The position numbers were made by a program, and so were the translations under genes. Below, in pieces: positions 41,652-51,739 of a DNA stretch of 64,000 nucleotides. The stretch covers positions 1 to 64,000 of the forward strand of contig JACZTL010000015.1 of NCBI GenBank assembly GCA_022573715.1. The letters run 5' to 3'. The notes beneath the pieces are model-generated. The model ran no database searches and had not been told where the DNA came from. It saw nothing but the letters and a program-made list of their open reading frames with translations. Source of the DNA: Bacteroidota bacterium (lineage in GTDB: Bacteria > Bacteroidota > Ignavibacteria > Ignavibacteriales > Ignavibacteriaceae). The stretch's first letter is position 1; each line of letters starts with the position of its first letter.

Positions 41652-42455
41652 CTAATTACTATTTACAAACGCTACAATTCTAAGTGGTCCTCCGCTGCCT
41701 CCTTTTATCTTCATGGGCAGTGCAAATACAAAAGCTCCCTTTGGAGGAAGATTATCCAAATTTGCAACATTTTCAAAAGCCGGTATATTATGTTTAAACA
41801 AAATTTGATGGCTTTTAAATAACACAGATTGTCCGTAATCTATACTTGGTGTATCAAGTCCGATAGCTTTAATTTTTCTTTCTTTTGTAAGCCACTCTGC
41901 GGCTTTAGGATCCAGGCCTGGGAAGTGTAATTTTGCAACAGCATCCGGTCCGAGTTCTGCGGTTCCCATATATTTTTCTTTATCTGACCAAAAACGTGCA
42001 TAACCTGTATTTAACAGAACAATAGCTCCGTCAAAAATTTTTCCATTCTTTTGTTCCCAATTTTTAAAATCATCAATTTTTATTAAATAGTCTTTATTTC
42101 CCAATGCTTTTTCTTTTATATCAATTACAATAGCTTTACCTATTAAATTGGTTAGTGGAATTTTGTCAATGGTTTGTTTTCCTTTTGCAAAATGAATGGG
42201 TGCATCCAAATGTGTTCCTCCGTGTTCTGCTGCGCAAAACTGGAATGCAGCATAATAAAAACCTTTATCGGTAATACCGGCAAAAACAGTGTCTAATTTG
42301 AAACTTTCTGCAGTAGGCCAATAAATAGTTTCCTTACCAAAAGAATACGTGAGATCGATAATCTTTGCATCATCAAGGTTTATAGAATTTTGTTTTTTAT
42401 TACATCCAAGGAAGAATATACACGTTAAAAGTGAAATTAAAATTATTTTTTTCAT
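41652..42455 (-). CDS. Cyclase-family lipoprotein (kynurenine formamidase-like)
   Basis: A 267-residue lipoprotein (lipobox FLGC, Cys18) of the cyclase/KynB superfamily. The metal-binding signature HGGTHLDAPIHF is followed by IVLLNTGYARFW, GLDTPSIDYGQS and a C-terminal PMKIKGGSGGP. Family enzymes hydrolyse formyl-kynurenine or act on isatin and related amides; secreted lipoprotein versions are uncharacterised. An envelope location argues against a role in cytoplasmic tryptophan breakdown. It is convergent with the tRNA-Leu and divergent from hpnC. Confidence 0.85.
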   Translation of the reverse strand: MKKIILISLLTCIFFLGCNKKQNSINLDDAKIIDLTYSFGKETIYWPTAESFKLDTVFAGITDKGFYYAAFQFCAAEHGGTHLDAPIHFAKGKQTIDKIPLTNLIGKAIVIDIKEKALGNKDYLIKIDDFKNWEQKNGKIFDGAIVLLNTGYARFWSDKEKYMGTAELGPDAVAKLHFPGLDPKAAEWLTKERKIKAIGLDTPSIDYGQSVLFKSHQILFKHNIPAFENVANLDNLPPKGAFVFALPMKIKGGSGGPLRIVAFVNSN

Positions 42456-42572
42456 TTTATCCTCTCTGTTTTTTAGGCTAATTAGTATCCTTTTGAAAAT
42501 AATGAAAATATATTATAAATAGAATCCGTAATTTTATTTATACACTCAAATTAAACAATTTAGGTTTTCAGT

Positions 42573-43442
42573 TTGTCTGAATATAAAAAAAATTCATTTG
42601 ATATTGAAAAAGGTTATAAATTTGCTTTAATACTCGTCCAATCTCACTATGAAAATTTCCCGGTGGTTTCTTTTTTAGTTCCTAAAAAACAAAGAAAGCA
42701 TATTGCAATTATTTACTGGTTTGCCCGTACCGCGGATGATATTGCCGATGAAGGAGAAATGCCAGGAGAGGAAAGAATAAAGAAATTAAATGAATTACAA
42801 AAACGAGTGGATGAAATTACTGAAGGAAAATATAAAAATGAAATTGACGCTGCCTTGGGGAATACGTTAAAAATCAATAACCTTTCTCCTGAAAATTTGA
42901 AAAATCTTTTAAAAGCTTTTAAACAAGATGTGACAAAAAAAAGATATGAGAATTTTTATGAAGTTTTATCTTACTGTAAATATTCCGCTAATCCTGTTGG
43001 CAAACTAATTTTGGAATTAAATAATATCAGAAACAGAGATGCTTATAAATATTCTGATAAAATATGTACGGCACTTCAATTAACTAACTTTATTCAGGAC
43101 ATAGAAATAGATTACAACAAAGGAAGGATTTATTTATCCATAGAGGAACTAAAAAAATTTAATGTGGATGAAAAAGTGTTTCGATTGAAAGAAAATAATG
43201 CTAACTTAAAGAAACTATTGAAGTTTAACATAGAAAGAATAGAAGAAATGTTTGAAGAAGGGAAGTTGTTGCTTCCTTTCCTAAAGGGTAGATTAAAATT
43301 TGAAATTGCTTGGACTATACTTGGCGGTAAAAAAATTTTAGAGAAAATTAAAATATCCGATTACAATATTTTTGGTAACAGACCTACTTTATCAAAAATT
43401 GATTTCTTAAATTTGTTATGTAAATCAGTATTTATAAGATGA
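42573..43442 (+). CDS. hpnC: Squalene synthase HpnC (presqualene step partner)
   Basis: HpnC works in the three-enzyme bacterial squalene route, converting presqualene diphosphate to hydroxysqualene. The 289-residue trans-isoprenyl synthase has the first Asp-rich motif (ARTADDIADE) and second motif (QLTNFIQDIEIDYNKGRIYL). The order hpnC-hpnD-hpnE and the HpnC-type start (HYENFPVVSFLVPKKQRKH) make the identity firm. The start codon is TTG at 42573; no ATG precedes the conserved region. The stop overlaps the hpnD start by four bases. Confidence 0.92.
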   Translation: MSEYKKNSFDIEKGYKFALILVQSHYENFPVVSFLVPKKQRKHIAIIYWFARTADDIADEGEMPGEERIKKLNELQKRVDEITEGKYKNEIDAALGNTLKINNLSPENLKNLLKAFKQDVTKKRYENFYEVLSYCKYSANPVGKLILELNNIRNRDAYKYSDKICTALQLTNFIQDIEIDYNKGRIYLSIEELKKFNVDEKVFRLKENNANLKKLLKFNIERIEEMFEEGKLLLPFLKGRLKFEIAWTILGGKKILEKIKISDYNIFGNRPTLSKIDFLNLLCKSVFIR

Positions 43443-44284
43443 TAAACTCGGCTAAACAAATAGCAAAGAAAAGTAAAAGCAGTTTTTATTATGCTTTTAA
43501 ATTGTTGCCTCCGGAAAAACGCGATGCAATGAACACGGTTTATGCGTTCTGCCGTAAAACAGACGATATTGTTGATGACAACAATACTACCTTAGATATT
43601 AAATTTGAGAAACTTCGTAAATGGAGAATCGAATTTGAGAAGGCTTTCCGGGGTCATTCAGAATATTCTTTGTTGAACAAACTTGGCACTACTATTTCCC
43701 GCTTTGACATTCCCCTTGACCCTTTCTTTGAACTTATCAGGGGTATGGAAATGGACCTGCAAAAAAATAGGTATTTAACTTTTGATGATCTCTCACTCTA
43801 CTGTTACCGCGTAGCTTCTACAGTTGGTTTAATATGCATTGAAATTTTTGGATACAAACACAAATCGACAAAGGAATATGCTATAAACCTCGGTATTGCG
43901 TTTCAACTTACAAATATTTTACGAGATATTAAAAAAGATGCAGAGGAAGGAAGAATTTATTTACCTCAGGAAGATTTAGCTTTATTCAATTATCCGGAAA
44001 AAGCTCTCTTCGAAAAAACATATAATTCCAATTTTAAAGAACTAATGAAATATGAAACTGAAAGAGCAAAAGAATATTTTGATAAAGCAAATCAATCACT
44101 TCAACTTGAAGATAAACCAGCATTGTTTGCCGCAAGAGCAATGCAGCGTATCTACAGCAGAATGTTGAATAAAATTGTTGATGCTGAATACAATATTTAT
44201 GAAAAAGATATTTCTGTTTCTCTTTTTGAAAAACTTGGAATATCACTCGGGGCATGGGCTAAATACAGCTTAGTGTATTCATGA
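43439..44284 (+). CDS. hpnD: Presqualene diphosphate synthase HpnD
   Basis: HpnD joins two farnesyl diphosphates into presqualene diphosphate. The 281-residue protein has KSSFYYAFKLLPPEKRDAM, the Asp-rich motifs RKTDDIVDD and QLTNILRDIKKDAEEGRIYLP, and a typical C-terminus. It overlaps hpnC and hpnE by four bases on either side (ATGA-type), so the three proteins are made in coupled fashion. The product feeds HpnC and then HpnE. No squalene-hopene cyclase is found in the window, so the end product (hopanoid or other) cannot be stated. Confidence 0.93.
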   Translation: MINSAKQIAKKSKSSFYYAFKLLPPEKRDAMNTVYAFCRKTDDIVDDNNTTLDIKFEKLRKWRIEFEKAFRGHSEYSLLNKLGTTISRFDIPLDPFFELIRGMEMDLQKNRYLTFDDLSLYCYRVASTVGLICIEIFGYKHKSTKEYAINLGIAFQLTNILRDIKKDAEEGRIYLPQEDLALFNYPEKALFEKTYNSNFKELMKYETERAKEYFDKANQSLQLEDKPALFAARAMQRIYSRMLNKIVDAEYNIYEKDISVSLFEKLGISLGAWAKYSLVYS

Positions 44285-45564
44285 AAAAATGTGTTGTAAT
44301 CGGGGGCGGTATTGCTGGACTTACTTCAGCGGTTTACCTTTCCAAATCCGGAATAAATGTAGAATTAATTGAATCTTCAAATAAATTAGGTGGAAGAGCT
44401 TATTCTTTTAAAGATCCCGTAACGGGATCAATTATAGATAACGGGCAGCACATTTTAATGGGTTGTTATAAAGAAACTTTAAAATTTTTAAGATTGATAA
44501 ATGCTGAAGATAATCTGATATATCAAGACAGACTTTCAATTCCCTTCCTAAATAATAATTCTGAAATATTTAAACTTGAAGCAACAAAATTATTTCACCC
44601 GTTAAACTTATTGATGGGTTTGCTTAATTATAATGCTTTAAGAATTGAAGACAAAGTAACATTAATTGTTTTCTTTATTAAACTTGCGTTCTCAAATATA
44701 AATAAGTTAAAAGACATCACCGTCGAGAGATGGCTTTTTAAAGAAAAGCAAAGCGAGAATTTGAGAAAATCTTTTTGGGAAATTATATGTGTCGGTGCTC
44801 TTAATTCAAGTACTAAGAATGCTTCTGCTGAGTTGTTTGCTTCTATTTTAAAAAAAATGTTTTTACAAGGTAATGAATCAGCAGCTTTGATAATACCTAA
44901 ATTCGGATTAAGCGAAACTTACTGCAAGCCTGCACAAAAATTTCTATTAAATAATGAAGCAAGTATCTCTTTTTCAGAAAATGTTTTAGAACTAATAATT
45001 GTAGATAACTCTGTTAAAAAGATTATTACATCAAAAAGGGAAATTGAAGATTTTGATTATCTAATTTCCGCTATTCCTTTACCTGCTTTGAAAAAGTTTT
45101 ACACTGATAATAAATTAGCAAAAATAGATTTTGAAAACTCTTGCATTGTGACTATTCATCTTTGGTTGAAAGAAAATCCCTTAAGTGAAAAATTTTATGG
45201 TTTGATTGATTCACCTATACATTGGATATTTAATCACGGTGACCATATTACATTGGTAATAAGTGATGCTAACCATTTAGTTAACATAGATAAAAACGAA
45301 ATTTATAAAATGTGTGAAGATGAATTAAATAAATATGCAAATATTACTGAAGGTAATATTAGTGCTTATAAAATAATTAAAGAAAAACGAGCAACATTTA
45401 TTCCGTCGTCAGATGTACTTTCAAAAAGACCGGGTGTAAAAACAAATGTATATAATTTATTTTTAGCGGGGGATTGGACGGACACAGGCTTACCTGCTAC
45501 ATTGGAAGGAGCAGTTCAAAGCGGTAAAATTGCCGCTGAATTAGTAATAAAAAATTACAATTGA
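44281..45564 (+). CDS. hpnE: Hydroxysqualene dehydroxylase HpnE
   Basis: HpnE is the FAD-dependent reductase that removes the hydroxyl of hydroxysqualene to give squalene. The 427-residue flavoprotein opens with the dinucleotide-binding motif VIGGGIAGLTSAVYLSKSG, then LGGRAYSF, DNGQHILMGCY, and closes with LAGDWTDTGLPATLEGAVQSGKIAA, all as in phytoene desaturase-like amine oxidases of this branch. It is the last gene of the hpnCDE operon. The next gene (M28 peptidase) is convergent across 154 bases. Confidence 0.92.
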   Translation: MKKCVVIGGGIAGLTSAVYLSKSGINVELIESSNKLGGRAYSFKDPVTGSIIDNGQHILMGCYKETLKFLRLINAEDNLIYQDRLSIPFLNNNSEIFKLEATKLFHPLNLLMGLLNYNALRIEDKVTLIVFFIKLAFSNINKLKDITVERWLFKEKQSENLRKSFWEIICVGALNSSTKNASAELFASILKKMFLQGNESAALIIPKFGLSETYCKPAQKFLLNNEASISFSENVLELIIVDNSVKKIITSKREIEDFDYLISAIPLPALKKFYTDNKLAKIDFENSCIVTIHLWLKENPLSEKFYGLIDSPIHWIFNHGDHITLVISDANHLVNIDKNEIYKMCEDELNKYANITEGNISAYKIIKEKRATFIPSSDVLSKRPGVKTNVYNLFLAGDWTDTGLPATLEGAVQSGKIAAELVIKNYN

Positions 45565-45718
45565 TATAAAAGCGTAATGAGATCGACACTTAATATAAAC
45601 CCAAAAATATTTCAAATTGTAGATATAGCCACAACTTTCCCCGAAGGAATCACTTTGTGATAAGTTGCGTTATTACAATCAACGCAGTCTGAAGCCTGCA
45701 CATACTTTCAAATAATTT
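45565..45718. repeat. Convergent spacer with dispersed repeat fragments
   Basis: 154 bases between hpnE and the convergent peptidase gene. It contains CCCCGAAGGAATCACTTTGTG and CAGTCTGAAGCCTGCAC words, both GC-richer than the surroundings and like the repeat remnants near 41.2 and 41.6 kb. No clear stem with a T-run is present, so termination signals are uncertain. Confidence 0.3.
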
Positions 45719-47131
45719 TTACAATCCTTCTCTGTCTATCATATAAATCAAAGTTGCCATTGCAGCTGAACCTAATTCAAATTCTCTAGGATGAATAATA
45801 CTGAACTGGTCATTATCGGAATGGTGATAATCAAAATATCTCTGTCCTTCGGGGGAATAACCAATCCTTGCTTTGGCTGATTTTATATGTCCTACATCAG
45901 CACCGCTACCGCCTTTTCTAACTTGTAATATTCCGGTTTGATTTAATATTGGAAGCCAGGTTTTTATTTTGGCAATCGTTAAAGAATCCGAATCAATACT
46001 GAATGCTCTTGGCGAACCGCTTCCGGCATCTGATTCCATAGCTGCAATGGTTTTTTGATGTGACGAATCTGCAAAAGCACTGTATACTATTGCTCCTCTC
46101 GATCCATTTTCCTCGTTGATAAATAAAACACACCTTATGGTCCTTTGTGGTTTAATTTTTAATCTTTTAAATAAGTCGAGTACTTCCATAGATTGAATGC
46201 AACCGGCACCGTCATCGTTTGCACCAACTCCTAAATCCCAGCTATCAATGTGCCCGCCGACTATTATTATTTCATCCGGATATTTGCTACCTTTTATCTC
46301 TCCGATTACATTATAGGATTGAGCATCTGGAAACCATTTGCAGTTTAATTTAAAATTGACTTCAAGGTTCGGATCTTCTATTAAAGCCATTCTTAAAAAG
46401 TCGGAGTCTAAATAACCCACAGCAACTGCCGGTATTTTTTTTACTTTTTCGCTGTAAATAGTTACACCTGTGTGCGGGTTATTGTCGTATTTGGTTGTGA
46501 TTGAACGGAGGAGTAAACCTATTGCGCCATATTTTGCCGCACTGTCCGGTCCAAATACTCTGTAATTCCAAACACCGCCATAACCCCCTGAATACAATCC
46601 TTGGTCAAGGGAGCGATCAAAGAAAACTATTTTTCCTTTTGCTTGGTCTTTGTTTGCCCTTAGTTCATCAAAACTTTTTACCGATAATATTTTTCCTTGT
46701 ATGCCGTTTTCACCAGTTGCAATACTTCCTCCTAAAGCTCTGATAACTAATTTTCTACCTTTATATTTTTTTGATGAGACAATATTAGCTTTCTCTATAT
46801 TTCCTCTTTCCCAATGAGGCACCATTACGGGTTGCAGCCAAACTTTATCAAATCCCAAAGATTCCATTTTTTGTTTAGCCCAATGAATTGCTTTGATAGA
46901 ATTTTCAGAACCGCTTAACCTGGGTCCAATATCAGTAAGTTCTTTTAAGAGATAGTAACCTTTTCTATCTTCTAATGCTTTACGAACGAATTGTCTTGCT
47001 ACCTTTTTATACTCTGTAATTTTTTTATCACTTAATGTTTGAGCATTACTATCTGATATAAATCCTGCAAAAGAAATTGAAATAAAAAGTACAGCTAATA
47101 ATAGAAAGGAAAATTTTTTCAATTGTTTCAC
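45719..47131 (-). CDS. Secreted M28-family metallopeptidase with PA domain
   Basis: A 470-residue zinc exopeptidase. A signal peptide (about 1-31, hydrophobic LLLAVLFISISFAG) is followed by an N-terminal part, a protease-associated insert (about 140-240) and the catalytic M28 core: His294 and Asp in GGHIDSWDLGVGANDDGAG, the Glu pair in NEENG, and MESDAGSG. The layout matches plasma glutamate carboxypeptidase (carboxypeptidase Q)-type dipeptidases. It would act in the periplasm or outside the cell. There is no type IX sorting tail. It is divergent from the YyaL-like gene. Confidence 0.9.
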   Translation of the reverse strand: MKQLKKFSFLLLAVLFISISFAGFISDSNAQTLSDKKITEYKKVARQFVRKALEDRKGYYLLKELTDIGPRLSGSENSIKAIHWAKQKMESLGFDKVWLQPVMVPHWERGNIEKANIVSSKKYKGRKLVIRALGGSIATGENGIQGKILSVKSFDELRANKDQAKGKIVFFDRSLDQGLYSGGYGGVWNYRVFGPDSAAKYGAIGLLLRSITTKYDNNPHTGVTIYSEKVKKIPAVAVGYLDSDFLRMALIEDPNLEVNFKLNCKWFPDAQSYNVIGEIKGSKYPDEIIIVGGHIDSWDLGVGANDDGAGCIQSMEVLDLFKRLKIKPQRTIRCVLFINEENGSRGAIVYSAFADSSHQKTIAAMESDAGSGSPRAFSIDSDSLTIAKIKTWLPILNQTGILQVRKGGSGADVGHIKSAKARIGYSPEGQRYFDYHHSDNDQFSIIHPREFELGSAAMATLIYMIDREGL

Positions 47132-47295
47132 CTATATTTTTTTTTATATATTTAAATAGAAATTATTGTTTATAAACAAATATTTTTAATTGTTAATTTA
47201 TAGACAAAATGTAAAGTATGAAAAATATAATTTAAAGACCAAATATTTTTGATCGATTAATTATATCTTTCAGTTATCGAAAATAAGTCTAAATT

Positions 47296-49506
47296 ATGAA
47301 ATCATATAAATCATCAACTGTAAAAAAATTTATCTTTAATTTAACTTTGATACTAAGCATTATGACAAACATAGAATGTAATTCTCAAAATGAATTTCCA
47401 AATCAATATAAAAACGGGCATAAGACAAATAGACTTATAAACGAAAAGAGTCCCTACTTGCTTCAACACGCGTATAATCCTGTAGATTGGTATCCCTGGG
47501 GTAAAGAAGCCTTTGATAAAGCAAAAAAAGAAAATAAACCAATATTTCTTTCGATCGGTTATTCTACATGCCACTGGTGCCACGTGATGGAAAAAGAATC
47601 TTTTGAGGACTCAACGGTTGCCGATTTATTAAATAAATATTATGTGTCAATCAAAGTTGACAGGGAAGAAAGACCGGATATTGATAATATTTATATGACA
47701 GTTGCACAAATTCTTACGGGCAGCGGGGGTTGGCCTTTAACTATAATTATGACACCTGACAAAAAACCTTTTTTTGCCGGAACATACTTTCCAAAAGACA
47801 GCCGTTTTGGAAGACCCGGTATGCTGGATATTCTTCCGCAGATTGCAACAGCCTGGGAAAAGGATCCCGATAAAATTTTAAATACCGCAAACAGAGTAAT
47901 TGATGCGGTTAAACAAACTTCAAATTCAAACCCAAATGGATCTGATATTACTCTTTCAACATTAAAAAAAGCCGAAAGAGATTTTACGAATAAATTCGAT
48001 AAGATTTACGGTGGTTTTGGCAATGCACCAAAGTTTCCATCTCCACATAATCTTTTATTTTTATTAAGACAATATAATCGAGATAAAAATTCCTCTACTT
48101 TGAATATGGTAAAAAAAACATTGGATAAAATGGAAGATGGTGGAATTTACGACCAACTGGGATTCGGTTTTCACCGCTACTCCACGGACGAAAAATGGCT
48201 TGTCCCTCATTTTGAAAAGATGATATACGATCAGGCTATGCTTGCAATGGCTTATACAGAAGCTTATCAACTTACGAGAGATGAGAAGTATAAAAAAACT
48301 GCTGAGGGAATTTTTACTTATGTGCTAAGAGATATGACTTCAAAGGAAGGTGGTTTTTACACTGCTGAAGATGCCGACAGCGACGGGGAAGAAGGGAAAT
48401 TTTATTTTTGGACTTATGCTGAATTACAAAAAATATTATCGAAAAAAGATTTTGATCTATTTGTAAAAGTATTTAATGTTGAAAAAGATGGAAATTTTGT
48501 CGATCAAATAAAAGGCAGAAAAGACGGTAATAATATTTTACATAGAACTAAACCCTACTCTGAATTAGCAAATGAATTTAACACTTCTGAAAAAAATATT
48601 ATCAACAAAATTGATAGAATAAGGAAACAACTTTTTACCATCAGGGAAAAGAGAATCCATCCTTTTAAAGACGATAAAATTTTAACAGACTGGAATGGAT
48701 TAATGATAGCCGCTTTGGCTCAAGCAGGCAGTATCTTTAATAATCAGAATTATACATTATCGGCAGAAAAAAGTATACAATTTATTTTTGATAAAATGAC
48801 TAAAAAAGACGGCACTTTATTTCACAGATTTAGGTATGGGGAAGTAAAAATAGATGCTCATTTAGATGATTATGCTTTTATTACTTGGGGCTTGTTAAAC
48901 TTATACGAAGCTACTTTTAAAACTGAATATTTAAAAAAAGCAATCGCTTTTAACGATCGATTAATTAAACATTTTTGGGATTCTAAGAACGGTGGTTTTT
49001 ATTTTACATCTGATAATTCACCTGAATTGTTTACAAGACAAAAAGAAATCTATGACGGTGCTATTCCGTCCGGTAATTCTGTAGCTATGATGAATCTCGT
49101 AAGATTATCTAGAATTACTGGAGATTCAAAACTTGCGGATATGGCTTCTCAATTGGCAAAAACTTTTTCAAATAATGTAGAAAGATATCCTATGGGTTAT
49201 TCTCAATTATTAAGTGCTGTAGATTTTGCAATAGGACCTTCATTTGAGATAGTAATTGTCGGAGATAGCAATAATGATGGAACTAAAAGAATGTTGAATG
49301 AAATAAATAAAAAATATATACCAAACAAAGTTGTTCTGTTAAAATCTGATGAGAAAGAGTTTAAAGATATTTCCAAGATAGCATCTTTTACAAAAGAACA
49401 GAAAATGATAAACGGGGAAACCACTGTTTATGTTTGTCGTAATTATGTTTGTAACCTGCCCACTACTGACCCCAAAAAATTATCAATGCAGTTAAACATT
49501 AAATAA
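47296..49506 (+). CDS. YyaL/SSP411-like thioredoxin-domain protein
   Basis: A 736-residue protein with an N-terminal DUF255 thioredoxin-like domain, including the family signature [21 protein letters not shown] and the Cys92-His-Trp-Cys95 pair ([10 protein letters not shown]). A long (alpha/alpha)6 barrel resembling glycosidase or epimerase folds follows ([64 protein letters not shown]). Function in bacteria is unknown; the human relative is SPATA20. A hydrophobic N-terminal stretch (about 14-27) ending near a Cys may be a signal peptide or lipobox. The 3' end overlaps the convergent citrate synthase gene by eight bases. Confidence 0.88.
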   Translation: MKSYKSSTVKKFIFNLTLILSIMTNIECNSQNEFPNQYKNGHKTNRLINEKSPYLLQHAYNPVDWYPWGKEAFDKAKKENKPIFLSIGYSTCHWCHVMEKESFEDSTVADLLNKYYVSIKVDREERPDIDNIYMTVAQILTGSGGWPLTIIMTPDKKPFFAGTYFPKDSRFGRPGMLDILPQIATAWEKDPDKILNTANRVIDAVKQTSNSNPNGSDITLSTLKKAERDFTNKFDKIYGGFGNAPKFPSPHNLLFLLRQYNRDKNSSTLNMVKKTLDKMEDGGIYDQLGFGFHRYSTDEKWLVPHFEKMIYDQAMLAMAYTEAYQLTRDEKYKKTAEGIFTYVLRDMTSKEGGFYTAEDADSDGEEGKFYFWTYAELQKILSKKDFDLFVKVFNVEKDGNFVDQIKGRKDGNNILHRTKPYSELANEFNTSEKNIINKIDRIRKQLFTIREKRIHPFKDDKILTDWNGLMIAALAQAGSIFNNQNYTLSAEKSIQFIFDKMTKKDGTLFHRFRYGEVKIDAHLDDYAFITWGLLNLYEATFKTEYLKKAIAFNDRLIKHFWDSKNGGFYFTSDNSPELFTRQKEIYDGAIPSGNSVAMMNLVRLSRITGDSKLADMASQLAKTFSNNVERYPMGYSQLLSAVDFAIGPSFEIVIVGDSNNDGTKRMLNEINKKYIPNKVVLLKSDEKEFKDISKIASFTKEQKMINGETTVYVCRNYVCNLPTTDPKKLSMQLNIK

Positions 49507-50806
49507 CTTTAGAAGCTATTTCTTCCAGCATTTCAGTTGTTAAAGATTTTGGCCTTTCAATTGGATAACCAAGAGCTCTATCCCAAATAATATTTGCTGT
49601 TACTCCAAGGGTACGACCAATTCCGAAAAGAACTGTATAAAAATCATACTCTTTTAATCCGTAATGCCATTGTATAACACCTGATTGTGCATCAACATTT
49701 GGCCATGGATTTTTTGCTTTACCTTGTTCAACCAAAATATCTGGTACTACTTTATAAAGAATATCTACATATTTGAACAAATTATCATCAGGTAAATGTT
49801 TTAAGCAGAATTCTCTTTGCACTTGGTAGCGAGGATCAGTTTTACGCAATACAGAGTGACCGAAACCTGGAATTACTTGGCCTGAATTTAAAGTATCCCA
49901 AACAAATTTTTTCATTTGTTCTTCAGTAGGTATTTCTCCGCCCATCTTATCTTGCACTCCTTGTATCCAGCGAAGTACTTCTTGATTTGCTAATCCGTGT
50001 AGTGGTCCGGCCAAACCATCTAACATAGCTGAAATTGAATAATAAATATCAGATAATGCACTTGCAACAAGATGGCCTGTGTGAGCACTTACATTGCCAC
50101 TTTCGTGGTCGCTGTGAAGTAGAAAATACATTCTTGCTACATCATCATAAGGTTTAACTATACCCATCATATGTGCGAAGTTACCGCCCATATCTAAACT
50201 TGGATCCGGGTCAATAATATCCCCGTCTTTATATTTATATCTATAAATAAAAGCAGCTATTTGGGGTAGTTTTGCAAGTAGATTTAAAGCATCTTCATAA
50301 GTTGGGTCCCAATAATCCATTTTATTCATACCTGCTTTGTAGGCTTTAACAAATTCGGATTCTTTTTGAAGAGTAAGAATTGCAACTGAAAACATCGTCA
50401 TTGGATGTGTATCTTCGGGCATAGCTTTTAGTACATCAAAGACATACTGAGGCACTATCTTTCTACTGTTAAATTCTTCGGCTACAGTTTTTACATCCTC
50501 TTCCGTGGGTATTTCACCTGTTAGAAGTAAATAATAAAATCCTTCAACCAAAGGCATTTCAAACCCCGGGACTTTAGGCAATTTTTCCAATGTTTCAGGT
50601 ATGGTAAATCCTCTAAATCGAATACCTTCTAAAGGATCTAAATAAGAAATGTCGGTTGTTAAACATTTAACACCTCGCACACCGCCGATTGCCTGAGCTA
50701 TTGTAACATCGCCTATTTTTACGGCTCCGTGTTCTTTTAATAGTTTAGTAGTTCTCGGGCGCCACTCTTGAATTTTTTCATAAAGTTTATCTTTTAAACT
50801 TGACAT
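49499..50806 (-). CDS. Citrate synthase, mitochondrial-like type I
   Basis: A 435-residue citrate synthase that condenses acetyl-CoA with oxaloacetate. It has [23 protein letters not shown], the catalytic His motifs [11 protein letters not shown] and [14 protein letters not shown], and the catalytic Asp region NVDAQSG. These blocks resemble eukaryotic mitochondrial citrate synthase more than the shorter GltA of most bacteria. It may feed the citrate-consuming cluster at 17-26 kb or the normal cycle. A long AT-rich leader (about 250 bases) separates it from the cupin gene. The last eight bases overlap the convergent YyaL-like gene. Confidence 0.93.
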   Translation of the reverse strand: MSSLKDKLYEKIQEWRPRTTKLLKEHGAVKIGDVTIAQAIGGVRGVKCLTTDISYLDPLEGIRFRGFTIPETLEKLPKVPGFEMPLVEGFYYLLLTGEIPTEEDVKTVAEEFNSRKIVPQYVFDVLKAMPEDTHPMTMFSVAILTLQKESEFVKAYKAGMNKMDYWDPTYEDALNLLAKLPQIAAFIYRYKYKDGDIIDPDPSLDMGGNFAHMMGIVKPYDDVARMYFLLHSDHESGNVSAHTGHLVASALSDIYYSISAMLDGLAGPLHGLANQEVLRWIQGVQDKMGGEIPTEEQMKKFVWDTLNSGQVIPGFGHSVLRKTDPRYQVQREFCLKHLPDDNLFKYVDILYKVVPDILVEQGKAKNPWPNVDAQSGVIQWHYGLKEYDFYTVLFGIGRTLGVTANIIWDRALGYPIERPKSLTTEMLEEIASKVI

Positions 50807-51059
50807 ATTTTACTTCCATTATAAAAATTTGAGATCTGAGATAAAATTAAAGTAATATGGGAGTAAGTAAAACATAAATATTTATTAAGTAACACAAAAT
50901 TACTCAGTTGAAATTTTTCAAAATATAAGATATCCATTTTCTCCCCTTGAAACTGTATAGCAATATACAAAGAAAATAAATTTTTATTTCAGAATTTCTT
51001 GCAAAGTTATAGTGTTGTTTTATTTAGATTTTTAATTTAAATAATTAATTCTAAATTTA
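50807..51059. other. Divergent AT-rich spacer, citrate synthase / cupin
   Basis: 253 bases with no open frame of note. It must hold the citrate synthase promoter (minus strand) and perhaps that of the cupin gene. It is dominated by A/T runs; I see no riboswitch, repeat or terminator. Confidence 0.35.
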
Positions 51060-51590
51060 ATGCCTGATAATAAAAAATAGAGTATAAACCCAAAAGTAAA
51101 ATTTTATGTTGATAAACTTGAATTGCAGAAGCACCCTGAAGGAGGTTTTTACAAAGAAGTATACCGTAGCGATGAAATTATTATAAAAGAAAATTTACCC
51201 GGAAGATATAATAGTGATAGAAATTTTTCAACTTCAAATTATTTTTTGCTTGACGGGGAAAACGTTTCTCTATTTCACAAAATTAAATCAGATGAATTCT
51301 GGCATTTTCATGACGGTTCTACAATCAAAATTTATAAATTAAAAAATGATGGAGAATTAAAGATAAATCTTCTTGGTAAAAATTTAGATGAAGATGAGTC
51401 TTTGCAAGTGATAATTGAAAAGGGGAAGTGGTTTTGTGCTGAAGTTGTTAATAAAAATTTATTTGGGTTAGTAGGTTGTACAGTTGCACCTGGGTATGAT
51501 TTTGATGACTTCAAATTAGGTATAAGAAATGAACTTATAAAAAATTTTCCAGATCATAAGAAACTGATAGAAAAATTTACAAAAGGATAG
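51060..51590 (+). pseudogene. DUF985 cupin gene with an in-frame amber codon near the start
   Basis: The protein is a DUF985/cupin-5 family member: LELQKHPEGGFYKEVYRS at the start, FHKIKSDEFWHFHDGS with metal-binding His and Glu, and a GCTVAPGYDFDDFKLG ending. The family start should lie upstream of the HPEGG motif. The only upstream ATG (51060) opens MPDNKK and then meets TAG at 51078-51080. After the TAG the frame runs without a break into the conserved sequence (VKFYVDKLELQ). The first standard start after the stop is a TTG at 51123, inside that conserved block and without a Shine-Dalgarno. Either the gene carries a nonsense mutation or sequence error, or it starts poorly at TTG. TAG is used as a normal stop elsewhere here. 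Confidence 0.6.
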
Positions 51591-51727
51591 TTTTATAAAA
51601 TTTGTATTATTATTATTTAAACATTTAATAATATTGAATATTTGGTGAGTTATACATAATTTTTTGAAAACAATTTGAGAAAATTTATAGATATTTTATA
51701 CTATCGGATACAGAACGAAATCACTTT

Positions 51728-51733
51728 AAAGGG
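51728..51733 (+). promoter_or_regulatory. Ribosome binding site deciding the sprA start (ATT)
   Basis: AAAGGG is placed six bases before the ATT codon at 51740. It is the only purine-rich site at proper distance ahead of the signal-peptide-coding segment. Downstream of it no standard start precedes the signal peptide. It therefore supports initiation at ATT, as known for infC, although an ATG-to-ATT change or sequence error would look the same. Confidence 0.45.
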
Positions 51734-51739
51734 TTTACC

